DNA of 64,000 nucleotides from the NCBI RefSeq assembly GCF_024868665.1, contig NC_079910.1:6572976-6636975 (forward strand). The letters are read 5' to 3'. Of this stretch, positions 36,201 through 47,011 are shown one piece after another. Each line of letters begins with the position of its first letter. Positions within the stretch are counted from its first letter, which is position 1. Origin of the DNA: Triplophysa rosa (lineage: Eukaryota; Chordata; Actinopteri; Cypriniformes; Nemacheilidae). The position numbers were made by a program, and so were the translations under genes. The notes beneath the pieces were generated by a model. The model did not search any database and had not been told where the DNA came from. It worked only from the letters and a program-made list of their open reading frames with translations.

Positions 36201-37018
36201 CAGGATGCATCATTCACATGTAGCAGTATATTCTGTAGATCTACAGCAGCACATACCAATTTCATATACATACGAACCAACATTGAAAATAATAATGCAG
36301 TTGTTTTGTCGTCACTGGGTGCATAAACATATGCATTGCTTTGAAATTAAAATTCTGTGTGTTACAGATATTATACATTAAACGCGTATTAACGTTACAT
36401 GTTCATTTTTTTCTGTTTATACACGTCAATGGATCACGGACGGTATATAATACACGGCCTACATTTCCATCAACCACTGTTTAAAACAAGAAATCCAATG
36501 CACAAGATGATGTAGATTTGTTAAATCTGGCCTTTACTAGACAACATATATCATGTCTTACACAGAAAGACTGTATTTTACGTATTGCCCTCAGTTCGTG
36601 AAAGAAGCCCCGCAAACAAAGGGTCAAACAGGCAGAGCTGCTAATACGCTAGGCTACCAGCGAGCCGGGCTCTTTCATTCAAAGGGGACACAAACACTAG
36701 AAATGCATGCTTATGCTGTCAACAAGGCAAATCTTGGTACATTGGTTGAAAAACCAGATGTACGCAAAGTCAAACGCTGAGTTTTGAAACACCTACTCCC
36801 TCCAGCTACCAAGCGCCGCGGCTGCGGTTTGTGAAGTGTCCAACCCGAAAACAACTCGAGCCCTTCGCGAGACAGCTTTGTTCGCAGCTCCCATACAACA
36901 CCCTAAACCCCACGCACGGGGATTAAAACGCTATAATTCAATAAAATGACGAAAATATTACCATGCGAGCTGCCTCTGCCCATGTGCGCTCCTTCTTTCT
37001 CTTTTGTTTGTCCTTCAT
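24275..37018 (-). CDS. asxl1: ASXL1, additional sex combs-like transcriptional regulator 1
   Basis: ASXL1 binds and activates the H2A-K119 deubiquitinase BAP1 and modulates Polycomb. Exons in coding order: 37018-36962, 33581-33499, 33294-33292, 33191-33074, 32933-32774, 31658-31582, 30614-30530, 29949-29830, 28992-28826, 28742-28646, 28560-28455, 28347-27417, 27292-24275. All phases close, giving 1673 aa (human 1541). The start [19 protein letters not shown] opens the HARE-HTH domain (to about residue 87). The DEUBAD/ASXH region is about 237-365, with the NEF motif at 306-308. A nuclear-receptor-type and Ser-rich middle follows, with a terminal PHD finger (Cys1640, 1648, 1651, His1656, Cys1659, 1666, 1669). 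The motif [20 protein letters not shown] and the exon-12/13 junction match ASXL1, not ASXL2 or ASXL3. The donor after exon 7 (GTTATG) is weak. Confidence 0.95.
27417..28347 (-). other. asxl1: asxl1 penultimate exon, Ser-rich
   Basis: These 931 nt encode residues 358-668. They hold a basic [20 protein letters not shown] segment, then long Ser runs (about 27715-27845 on the plus strand), and end with [19 protein letters not shown] and a conserved [16 protein letters not shown]. The plus strand of the Ser runs reads as Glu/Asp-rich frames, which are shadows. Confidence 0.92.
32189..32223. repeat. perfect 15-bp hairpin in an asxl1 intron
   Basis: Two perfectly complementary 15-bp arms (32189-32203 and 32209-32223) are separated by 5 bases. 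No thymine run or other terminator-like feature follows. It is too short for a typical microRNA precursor. Function unknown. Confidence 0.85.
33292..33294 (-). other. asxl1: 3-nt microexon of asxl1
   Basis: Minus-strand sequence reads ACAG-AAG-GTAAGA at 33298-33286, that is, a perfect acceptor, three bases and a perfect donor. Exon 2 ends in ATGAG (33499) and exon 4 begins TGGCACAG (33191). With the AAG inserted the junction reads Lys-Glu-Met-Arg-Ser-Gly, exactly the human residues. Skipping it gives Lys-Glu-Met-Ser-Gly and also stays in frame. Human ASXL1 has, as I recall, a 3-nt exon at the same place. Confidence 0.9.
33582..36961 (-). other. asxl1 intron 1
   Basis: This is the longest asxl1 intron (3.4 kb). 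It holds an inverted-repeat unit with a THAP-like frame at about 34785-35045. I see no other coding exon; the remainder is AT-rich unique-looking sequence. Confidence 0.6.
34785..35045 (-). mobile_element. inverted-repeat unit with THAP-like exon remnant
   Basis: CGCCGCCATCTTGGGAGG at 34793-34810 is mirrored by CCTCCCAAGATGGCGCA at 35024-35040; both outer flanks also read GTTGC/GCAAC. Between them, on the minus strand, an ATG at 34962 opens [20 protein letters not shown], then GKGPGSFTF, which has the Cys-x4-Cys spacing and Phe of a THAP zinc-finger start. The frame then departs from the family. THAP domains occur in P-element-like transposases and in host genes, so this may be a P-type element relic or a captured exon. 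The arms also match YY1 sites (AAGATGGCG). Confidence 0.4.
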
Positions 37019-38086
37019 TTCCTCAACGTTGTCTCGCGGGTGTGGGTTTAATACAGAAGCCTCTGCTCAAATCGGCGGATATGAAACGTGTGCGTGATAT
37101 ACTGCAAGCCCGCTAGCGTGCTAGGCTAGCTGTAAGGTCTTTGATATCCTCTCACTCTCAAGTTGAAAATGTATTTGCGCTTTCGCCCTGGACTCGCACG
37201 TCTTGATAAAAAAGGGGATCAGTTCTTGCAGCAGCAGCAGCAGCAACGTGCACGCAGTCCAGATAGTTTTTCAGTAACGTATTGCTGGTCAAATAGTCGT
37301 AAACACAGACAGGGCACAGAACAGGCGAGCCCCGACAGCCACTACTAGCGCCTTTGGCATACTGCAGGAAATCCTCACTCTGGAATGCAAGACGAGGAGG
37401 ACACAACAACGAGGTCAAAGGTCAAACACACTGCAGGAATGCAACACAAAAACAATCCTCCCCATCCCCCTCTTTACTCGCTTCTACAGCCACGGCTCAT
37501 CTGACGCATCTGATGGGTTGTAAGACCACGCCCATTATCATGTGCGGATAGATCAAATGTGACTAAAAATAAAAAGCACCGCACAGCATCGCACAAACAC
37601 AAAAACTAATGATACATTTTGAATGCAGTTTTTAAATAATTCTATATAGTTTCTATCAGCATACGGTTAATCCATTCAACAAAACACCTCAGAAAAAGCG
37701 TTGATAAAAGTAAACCAACCGTACTTTAGAAATAGACGGTAAAATATGCCTACACCCAAATGAAAATAAAACGTATCGTGGACCTGTGGAAAAACCTTTA
37801 CGGACGATTAATGACTGAATACTTTTAAACGCTCATGCAGTTGAAACACTGAGAGACTTTTATTTTGAAAGACATATGGCTCAATACCGAAAAAAACATA
37901 AACAGGCTTAAACATAATTTAGTATATTATACAAAATTCTGATTTAACGAATTAAGAAACGCTTTTTAAAGATATGTATTGTAATATATAAGTGAGTAGT
38001 ATTATTACAATTAACAGATTAAAGAATGTTTTAATCAATTTGAGACACTGCGGGGCACGATAGTCGCCATTTTTGTTCGGGGCAAA
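36780..38086. promoter_or_regulatory. asxl1-thap3 head-to-head promoter region
   Basis: The start codons of asxl1 (37018, minus) and thap3 (38087, plus) are 1.07 kb apart. The block 36800-37130 is CpG-richer than its surroundings and likely carries the asxl1 promoter and 5' untranslated region. A CAG repeat (about 37229-37245) lies in the gap. Immediately before the thap3 start codon is GTCGCCATTTTTGTT, a YY1-like site. A shared regulatory region is inference. Confidence 0.45.
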
Positions 38087-39109
38087 ATGCCTAAAAGTTG
38101 TTCTGCATTTAATTGCACCAGTAGGTACAAAAGCAAAAATCCTGAGATAACTTTTCACAGGTACGTAATGATAAGACACCTCGATATCATAATAATTTGA
38201 AAGTATTTTAATAAAGATTTCTATATTTCGCACTAGAATGTAAGTTAATCGGAACATTTTATCTTTATCTCTTGACAGATTTCCTTTTAGTAAACCATCA
38301 GTTCTTAAACAATGGTTAGAAAATATCGGGCGTGACAACTTTCATCCAAAGAAACACATGGTCGTCTGTTCCCTACATTTCACCCCAGAATGTTTTAGTG
38401 GTTTCGGAAACCGCAAAAATCTGTTGTGGAACGCTGTACCAACTCTCTTCAGAAATATCCTACCTCGGGATGCAAAGGTAAGACAGGTCAGTAACAGCTT
38501 GAAAAACAGAAAAATATGTGCTGCTCATATGGTATTCATTGTCATTTTTGTTTCACCAGCAGACGATTCATAAGAGACTAAAAACAGGTTTTCATTCTGC
38601 TGATAACTTGGATGGCATTGGACGCGAGAGAAAGTGCTCTTTCGTTGAGGACACTCAGCGATTGGAGATGCACAAGGATGCTCAACCAGTCTCTTACATT
38701 AATGAAGAGTCTTGCTGTCAAACTACAAAGGTGAAGGTTCAAGCTTACAAACAGCTCCGTTTTCTAGTTGTGTTTGTCACATTTATGCATCTTTCTTATT
38801 ATTTAATTTTCACAGGATTTATCAGCCACAGACCACACCTATACCATTTTGGATCCATGCAGAACCAAAGCCCGTCTCTTTGATGTTTTAGATACCAACA
38901 TGTGGCTACAGAGAAGATTACAGGCCAAATGCAAAGTGATTAAAAGAATGAAGCTTAAATTACAAAGAGCTCATAGAGAGCTTCTGACTTTACGCCGTAA
39001 AGTGAAGGGCAAATGTAGCCACACGCATCTCCAAAGATACAGTTCTCAATGTAGTATGGCCTTAAGACCCAGCAGCAGTAAACATCTTTTAGGCGTAGAA
39101 CTGCTTTAA
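38087..39109 (+). CDS. thap3: THAP domain-containing protein 3
   Basis: THAP3 is a small C2CH zinc-finger DNA-binding protein that recruits HCF-1 and OGT. Exons are 38087-38160, 38279-38477, 38563-38730 and 38816-39109, giving 244 aa (human about 239). The start MPKSCSAFNC supplies Cys5 and Cys10; Pro27, Trp37, Cys55 and His58 complete the THAP finger, and AVPTLF (77-82) is the family signature. DHTY at residues 153-156 is a consensus HCF-1-binding motif, followed by a basic coiled coil (about 165-205). The third exon has a CAGCAG tandem acceptor, so an extra Gln may be included. Its place beside dnajc11 and camta1 matches human THAP3. A poly(A) signal AATAAA lies at 39268-39273. Confidence 0.9.
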
Positions 39110-40488
39110 CGTTTGGGGACCGTGTTGATTTTGTTTTCCTCAAAACAGGTAGACAAAACAATCAGAAACATGACAAAGTTAAAACTGAGATTTACCGTAT
39201 GTTTTGTAAAGATTTGTGTAAATATTTTTTCTGCCCAATAACATGTTTTTTTCTGATATAACTTTTGAATAAATCTTTCTGTTGGGTAAAGTACAACATA
39301 CGTACATTTCCATGGTTCCTTTATTTTAAAATGACATACCTGTCTATACCTGCTGCATGTGGTAGGCCGTTAGTATAACAATACTAACACTCCAGACAGC
39401 AATTACAGATATACATGTATAGTCCTTTTAACATCTGCAAGTCTGCAGAATTGACATTTCATATAAATTAGAGTCAACCAGAAACGAGATGCCATACAGC
39501 CAGTCTCTCAAATTAGGAATCAATTGTTCAACATTACAGCAAATAAATGTTCTTGCATATACATCCCAAAATACCAAAAAGGCATCAAAAAGCTCAAATC
39601 AACTAAAAGACTGTAAGGGCATAGATCTGAGAAGTACGTGTGACGTATGGCACTAAAATGCAGGATTTAAGGGTGGTGTTGCATAAAACTACAATGTTTT
39701 CCTTGCTATTCAAGTCTTTGAACACAAGGTGGGAGACAAGCCCTACAGACAATACCGTACATTGTGTGCATTGGCCTCTTCAATTCTTTTGACACTGCCG
39801 ACGAAGAAAGACATGATGTCCAAATGACATCCACTCAAGGGAGTGAGGAATAATGCATGCTATCTGAAGACATTGTTAAAAGCTAACAGGCAAGGGTTTT
39901 ACTAATCTTAGTATGGGCAGCAACATGCTTTGCCTCCTGAACACTTTATTTAGCAAAATTGGGATTGGGACGCTGGTGTTAAAAAAGTCAGACATAGAAA
40001 GAGGCCTAACAGCTGGGGAATACCATCTCCTGTGGGATTCAGTGAGCTGGTTCGAGCAGCAATGGTTTTTCTCTGTTGTAATGCGGGTGAAATAGCGCTC
40101 TCTATTGAGTGCTGATTACAGGCACTGTTGTGGTCTAGAGATGCTCCAGTACAGTTCACATGGATTCACTATTTTGGAGGGGGGGGGCTGAGCATCTATT
40201 TTAAAAATGGGGTCTACCAAACAAAAAGAGTACATCTGATATTTAACTTTTAGCATTTTTTCTTTGTTTCTTTATCTTTCAATTTTATTTAAGGATGTAA
40301 ATGAACTGTTCTAAATATCAAACATACTTTTGAATAATATTTAAAACAGCACAAAATTAAGGATAAATAGATATATGAAGACTTTCAAGGGCACAGAGCT
40401 TTTCCAGGGCTCTACTCCAGAAAAACTGTGTCTCATAAGTCTTTTACACGTTCCTAGTTGTCCCGTTCAGCTCGACAGATACATGTTC
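39110..40488. other. thap3-dnajc11 tail-to-tail intergenic region
   Basis: Contains the 3' ends of both genes. AATAAA at 39268-39273 serves thap3. TTTATT at 40284-40289 is an AATAAA on the minus strand about 200 bp after the dnajc11 stop and is the nearest plausible signal. A run of nine G lies near 40179-40187. No gene seen. Confidence 0.55.
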
Positions 40489-43400
40489 CTAATTGTCATT
40501 ATCAATCCTGTGGGCTACAGAGGAAAGGAAATACAAAAAAAAACATAGTTTTAAATTACGAACGTGGGCAACATTAATCTTTACCGCTGGTTAACACAGG
40601 AATGCATTTCTCATCATGAAGTCAAGATAACGTGCATTAAAATAAATGCTGAATTTCTAGTTTGTACTCACATTGTTTTGGTATCCTGAGTGCTTCTGTG
40701 TCACCACATAGAACTTGATGCATCACACCTCTGAACTGATACAGCACCTTCAGGCTCTTTTCTTCGCCTACACAGGGGTCGTAAAAGCCCGGTAAACCAG
40801 CCTGAGGACATTCATGCACAAACAACCAATTAATATCTACAGCGTCACTGAACATGCATATACTTCCCACACATTAAATGTTTGATTTTATTTGACTATA
40901 AATAATCTCCGGGGGAAATCAGGCATTAAGATGAGGAAACAGGGACAAGAGGAAACTAAAACTAAAATCCAGAAATCCTTTTGAGAATTCATTGCATCCT
41001 GTATGTTGCATCACAAAGCGAACACAACTGTGCTTTACCTTAGAAGCTTCTGTGAGAACGAGTTTAGAATCCTTCACTAGGCACTGAAGAGGCACCGTTA
41101 CATCGATGACCCTCGCCCTTTCGTGTTTACGACTGTTGTCTGTCACAAACTTGCCATACCAGGCATTGAGGATGATCAGACCTAATATAAAAGCAGACCG
41201 AGTCAGTGATCTTCACTTGACAATCCAATTCAAATCATTGCCAATGCTATTGATCGCAGACACGCTGTTGGGTCTTACCCATTCTGGACTCCTCCGCTTC
41301 GATAATTCTACGCACAGACTCTTGCATCAGCAGAACCTACAGTGAAAAGCGATTTCAAATAATACTGCTTGTATATGCATGTAGTGTACGCACGCATTCA
41401 TCACTGTGACACTGGGACTGATGTGCAGATAGGAAAGATAGCCTTATGCTAACTCATTGTTTTTCTATCTGAACACAAAACGCCTGCGACAAAAAGTTAT
41501 GGCAACTTTAAGCGGCCATGCATTATAAATTATTTGCAGTGTATTTAGAAGTTATGAACTCACGGCAGTCTCTGCCTCTTGCTTCTTCTTGGCGATGTCT
41601 GAGGCCGAGCTTTCCCTTTGTTTCTCAAGCTCCCTAAATAAAAGAGAATACATTCACTGCTGATTCAACGTCTGTTTTTGTACTTGGTTTCACCAGCATT
41701 TATTTCAGTCGCCTGTGTTATTCGAACTGAAGGGGAATTAAACACTGCAGAATAATGTTAGGATGACAGTTGGCCCTTGAAAGCCAATGAAATGAAATAA
41801 GTGGACAATGTTATGTCATCAGCTAAAAGGCTTACTGCTCCTGATGTGCACGAACATAAGGCCTGATGACCAGCCTCTGGATGGCCAAGTAGAACACAAG
41901 GGGTCCGACCGTGGCATAAAAAACAGCGCTGGGTAGAAGCTGGTCCGTTAAGTGAAAGGGAAAGAAGTACGTCTGGCTGGCTCTGTTCAACCTGAGACAC
42001 AAGAGACAAAAGCAGTGATTCAGAGGTATTGAGAAACCACAAACGGGAAACATCCTCAAATCATAAACGTGCTTTACTTGATCTTGAGGGACACGCCCTG
42101 AGGTACTCCAACACTGACGGTAGCTCCCAGGATGCTGTGACGACTGATCTTAGTCTCAGCGCCGTATTCCACCACGGTACCGAAAAACCCTGACCTGCAA
42201 TGCAACATAACGCAGACATCATTGCCATTAGTTATAGTTCACCCAAAAATAAAAATTCTGTCATCATTTACACACCCTCTTGTCATTTCAAACCTTTAAG
42301 ACTTTCTATCTTCCGCAGAACACCAAAGAAGATATTTTGAAGAACGTTGGTAACCGAACAGCACTGGACCCCCTTTCACTTCTATTGTATGGACACAAAA
42401 CCAACGCAAGTGAATGGGGTCCAGTTAACGACATTTTTCAAAATATCTTCTTTTGTGTTCTGCGTAAGAAAGAAAGTCATACATGATTGAAATGACAAAG
42501 GGGTGAGTAACTATCACTTTAACACAAACTATCCACACATAGCAATAAATGAACCAAGTTTATATACAATTTAGAAAACACAAAAAGGAAAAGCAACAAA
42601 GAAGAGTATACATACTTGACTGAGCCCTTGATCTTGGTCTGATCATCATCCTGAAATTTGTACTGGTAGCTCATCATAATGAACGTATGTGGAATTCCCA
42701 ACTATTGTGATAAAGAAATTAATAAGTACAACAACAGAGTAAGATCTGTCCAAGCATGAAGAGGAAAAACCAGCTTGTACAATAAAGCAACCAACCTGGA
42801 CAGCAAAGGTGAAATGACTGCTTTTGGTGTCCCGGACGATGCTGGTGTTCATGGAAGACTGAGTTCCCCAGCGCCACTGTAAATAGCCCATAGTGTTTTT
42901 GTCCAGATGGCGTGCAATCATAGTAGTGAGACCCGGCCGTACACCGCGGGATGAAAACTGCATGCCACACTGAGCCGTCGCAAAGCTGAAAAATATAGAT
43001 ATAAAGATATAAATTGTTTTTGTAAAGCATACATAATATAAATAAATATATGATAGTGGAACGTGCTGGACTTACCAGCGTGAAGTCAAATTACGGAATA
43101 TCTTCAGCCCAAAAAGAGGGCCATGCGTGTCTCCTGCCCCAAACTCAACCTGTATAAACATGTATTAATCATGCTCAGTTTTTTTTTATAATGCAACTCA
43201 ATTGACTCTATTCACCTTTGAAATCTCACCTCTCCCCAGCCTTTAGCAGAGGTGACCCGTCGCAGGGCCAGGTTTATGTTTCCGCCACCATTGCCGTTGT
43301 GTGTGGAAAGAGAGCCAGAGAGAATGGCTGTATCTGAGGCTGTCAGAGGGGCCTGTGGACAGCAAACAAGACTTGTTCAATCACGAGTTACATTTGTAGT

Positions 43401-45061
43401 ACAAAAACTTCACACAAGAAATCTCTATGAACGTACACACTGAAATTAAGATATAGAATGCGTCTACCTCTATGGACTGGGATATGTGCATCCTGTTGAT
43501 CTCAAAGTGAGGTACTGCGCTGCCGCCGCCAGCAGAGATCTCTTCATAATCCTCCTCGTAATGATCAAAGAGGTCAGTTGCATCGACACCAACACTTATT
43601 GTCCCCTGAGTGACAATGTGAACAACCAGTAAGACAAAGTTAATGGTGACATGGGTAAGCCTGAAGGCACTAGGGTCATACCTTAGGGTTGGTCCTTTGC
43701 TGTAGTCTCCTCTCCTCTCGTTCTCTTTGAAGTCGTTCATACTCCTCACGAATTTCTGCTGGAGTTCTTCTCCTTTCCACCACCTACAAGTTATCGATGT
43801 GTGCAAAACAAGTTACATTATATACTGTATATACCATAATACAGTAAGGAATTTCTTGAAATACCATTGCACTGTGGTATCTAATGCTAAGTATTAGACT
43901 TCTGAATCATCAACATACCTCCCATCCCTCAACTTCCAGTCCTCTCTTTCCATATATGTCATAGATTGCTCTGGATTGGGGGTCGCTTAGCACTGAACAA
44001 GAAAATCACATTTCATAAACATCAAACATTCGTGGGTTATGAGTTCTTTCATTATGTACTCGTCCTCGTGTCATTCTAAATCTGTATGATTTTCTTTCTT
44101 TTGCAGAACACAAAAGAAGATATTCTGAATAATGTTGGCAACATTCCCCCCCCCCCCCCATTGATTTGGACACAAAACCACAGGGACATATTTGAGAATC
44201 AGGCTTTATGTATAAAACCAATGTACCTTCATATGCTTGGTGCACCAAGTTAAAAAGTTGTTCTGCCTGCTTCTTAAGCTCTGGATCTCTGTGCTTGTCT
44301 GGATGGTACAACATGCAAAGACGGCGATATGATGCCTTGAGCTCTTCCTGCGTAGCCTGAATGTAAGGATAAAACTCTTTCGTCATTCATCATAAAACAC
44401 AACTGCAAAGTTTCTCTTTCTACGCACACATAAATGCGATGACGGGAAGTAAACACACAAAGACTTTTAATTTATAAAAAAAAAGTACGTAGCGACCGGC
44501 AGAACAGGGACTTTTGTGAACACACATTGACATTTTTCTCAACAGATGCTTATCTGCTGAATCTCCCCAAGATCGGATTTCAAGATAGACAAAGTAACAA
44601 AAACCGATTGAATATCACACAAATTGTTCAATTTACGTATAAACTGTGACCCCTCAAAGTACAGATTTGTAGTTTAAGTAAACTCTTTAGGAGTTTTAGA
44701 GGGTACTTATTAAGTGTTGCTAGAATTGTTCGCTCAGAATTTTATGATTCAATCGTAACAGAAGCGAGGGTAATGCCTTTATTTATTTCTTTGGTTTATT
44801 AATTGATATAGAGCAATGTTTCTGCATTAACGCAATGATAAGTAAGGGTCACGGTGTGCTGGATGTGCCACAGCTTAACGACATGCTGCCGGATTTTGGT
44901 TTTAAAGTATGATATCTGAGTTCCTGCTTTCACGCTCCCCTTACGGCACTCTCATCTGACACCTTTCCGTAAACAAGAAAATGCCATACCTCCCTACGGA
45001 CGTTTAAGAGAGAATAATAATCATCATTGTCGATTTCATCTTCTTCCAAGGCCGCCGCCAT
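40489..45061 (-). CDS. dnajc11: DnaJ homolog subfamily C member 11
   Basis: DNAJC11 is a J-protein of the mitochondrial membranes that associates with the MICOS/SAM complexes and is needed for cristae organisation. Exons in coding order: 45061-44990, 44356-44227, 43992-43919, 43783-43682, 43605-43468, 43352-43230, 43149-43076, 42985-42796, 42701-42616, 42194-42078, 41991-41836, 41633-41564, 41336-41279, 41181-41039, 40801-40672, 40514-40489. All phases close at 562 aa (human 559). The J domain is about residues 14-82, with the HPD triad at 42-44. The middle has a beta-barrel-like stretch, then a probable membrane helix (about 405-425), a charged coiled coil, and the conserved DUF3395 end. The last exon is only 26 nt and keeps the SHRID end seen in human. 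Confidence 0.95.
42232..42522. mobile_element. fold-back MITE of the TTAA family, copy 2
   Basis: Located in a dnajc11 intron. The left end reads AGTTCACCCAAAAATAAAAA, and the right end carries the reverse complement of the CTCACCC block and ends near CTATCACTTTAA. The central part is a near-perfect long palindrome around CACTGGACCCC / GGGGTCCAGT. Ends are more diverged than in copies 1 and 3, and the left TTAA is mutated. Confidence 0.8.
44050..44180. mobile_element. fragment of the same MITE family
   Basis: The stretch with GCAGAACACAAAAGAAGATA and TGGACACAAAACCA matches the interior of the copies at 42232 and 56486, but only about one arm is present. It contains a run of about 14 C (near 44146-44159), likely a replication-slippage tract. 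It lies in a dnajc11 intron. Confidence 0.65.
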
Positions 45062-46966
45062 ATTTACCACCTTTCCCCCCGCCCCAGCGCCAGATCAAAC
45101 TACGCTGATCTTCGGTGTGCACGCTTGCAACTCACGAAGCTCACCAGCGCCACCCGCAGTATGGGAGGAAGAGGAACTTGGACTAAAAGTTGTTACTTTT
45201 AACATGGCAAATTACAGTGCGATGTCCACGTTTATTACGTGCACGTTTTTATTAGTGACGGGATTTGTACCCATTTAGATGAATAAGAATGAATTCGCAA
45301 TATATTTTTTTGCGAGGACATTCAGTAGTGCAGGTATCGACATGGGTTGCAAAAGTGATTCGTTACGTTAAGATCTGACAAGTTAAATGCTCTAAAATAG
45401 TTCCAAATTAAAATTTACTATGGCTACTGAACAAAAATGGTTCTGAGTTACACTCTAAAAAATTGATTCTTTCTTTGCTCGTAATCATAGGGGAACCACT
45501 TTTTGTGCTATACTGCACCATATCTTTGTGCTTCAGAGGTTCTTTGGGGTGACCGAGGTGCTATATAGCAGCGTTTCTGTATAAAGAACCTGTTAAGCCC
45601 CTGTATGGTTCTTCAGCGGTTCTATATAGCACCTCACAGTCATCCCAAAGAACCGCTGAAGAACCACTGAAGCACAAAATATGGTGCTATAGCACTAAAA
45701 GTGGTTCCCCTATGATTACAAATCCTAAATTACATTCCATATATACAGTACATCGAGCTTTATTCTGTCCGTATAAGTAGGCTGCTGGGGAACTAATTTA
45801 GTCAATTATCAGTTGTATTGTCTGATTGCCTGGTCCAAATGTTTTCTTCACGGGCCATACAACATATTTTAACATTCCAAGACTTTGCTCTTAGAAAATG
45901 AACAGATACAAATTTGGAAAGCGCCTATGTTATCAAGCTACTGCAAGCAATAAAGATCACGCTTTGATGATAACATTTCATGGTGGGTTTTCGCTGCGGG
46001 CAAAGAAACATTTAAGCCATTATCTATACGGTCAATACAATTACCGAATGCTTAATCTAACAAATAATTAATCAGCTTGGGTAATGCGACTTCCACGACC
46101 CTAAATGCAGTTTTGAGGTTTTCTAGACAATTCAAATGGGATCTAGACCACAGGCACAGCATGGGTAAACTATTAGTAAACTATTAGAATAGTAAATCAA
46201 AAACTCTCGTGTCCAATGCTTAGCTATTAAAGCTACACTAAGGCTTTTGGAAGAACAGGGACTTTGCTTGAAAACCCTCTGCAAAAAGAGCAGAGTGCAC
46301 GTGGAGCTGTCCGTTCAGCACCACATCGCATCGCTAAAGTGCATTCAGCGCAACGTTGCATTTTCAAGGTTAACCTATGAATCGCGATGTCTTCATCTCG
46401 TTGCGTTAATAGGAACCAATAGTGTTTGTTATAACTCAGAGGGTATTTTAATAATCCTTACTGGTTTAGCTGTCATAAAAATAAACAAAACCCAATAAAC
46501 AAATATTGTTTAGGTCTCTTAAACAACCTCATGTAATGTTAACATAAACATCACTCGTAAATACTATTCTGTGGCCTGTTGCTTATCAGTGAGCTATACC
46601 GTTCATAAACTACCATAATGTAAAGGCGTTATCAGTCCTATTTACATTTAGCAACTTACAACATTTACATCGCCTCTTAATTTGCTCGAGAACATTTCAC
46701 GAGCGCTCACTTTGGATTGGTTCGGTTCTTCTTAAAGTGTACCTACACAAAACATATCACCCAATGGTTCTCAGAGACATTTGAAGGGGGGGATATTTTC
46801 TTTGCTCGCACAAACCATTTCAGAACAACATGGTCAGTCATAGTCCGACAGCCAATGGTGAGTGCGCTCTGATTGGGCTCGCCTCTGCCTCGCCAGTCCC
46901 TTCTCATGCTGCTGTCCTCTGCGTGAACGCGCGTGGTACCCAACGCTCGTGAAGAGGAGGAGGAGG
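45062..46966. promoter_or_regulatory. dnajc11-camta1 head-to-head intergenic region
   Basis: About 1.9 kb separates the two start codons. The left edge is the dnajc11 promoter; its start codon is in an AATATGGCGGC context. A fold-back repeat lies at 45481-45719. The right edge (46730-46966) is GC-richer, with CCAAT at about 46850 and an inverted CCAAT (GATTGG) at about 46870, and probably holds the camta1 promoter and 5' untranslated region. Confidence 0.5.
45481..45719. mobile_element. fold-back repeat (palindromic MITE)
   Basis: GTAATCATAGGGGAACCACT at 45481-45500 is mirrored by the sequence ending at 45719, and the complementarity continues inward through CACCATAT, TTTGTGCTTCAG and GGTTCTTTGGG blocks. 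The arms are about 100 bp with a short centre. No coding capacity. Confidence 0.85.
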
Positions 46967-47011
46967 ATGTGGCGCGCGGAGGGGAAATGGCTGCCGAAAA
47001 CAAGCCGGAAG
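46967..47011 (+). CDS. camta1: CAMTA1, first coding exon (partial gene)
   Basis: Camta1 is a neuronal calmodulin-binding transcription activator (CG-1 DNA-binding domain, TIG, ankyrin repeats, IQ motifs). Only the first coding exon is in the window: MWRAEGKWLPKTSRK, identical to the human N-terminus, followed by a perfect GTAAGT donor and ending on a codon boundary. The expected second exon with the start of the CG-1 domain was not found before 64000. In human the early camta1 introns are very long, so this is expected. The neighbours thap3 and dnajc11 match human 1p36. The frame is also open upstream of this ATG, but there is no family support for that part. Confidence 0.93.

Noticed and set aside
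24275..37018. Calling this gene asxl2 or asxl3
   Set aside because: The [14 protein letters not shown] block, the [17 protein letters not shown] segment and the linked 20q genes fit ASXL1. The PHD end alone would not decide.
44006..44386. dnajc11 exon 2 read as an intact 126-residue gene
   Set aside because: The J-domain part ends at a splice donor (44226-44225). The following residues are intron, including part of a MITE.
46247..46498. 83-residue plus-strand frame upstream of camta1
   Set aside because: No splice signals or family resemblance; it looks like chance or a degraded repeat.
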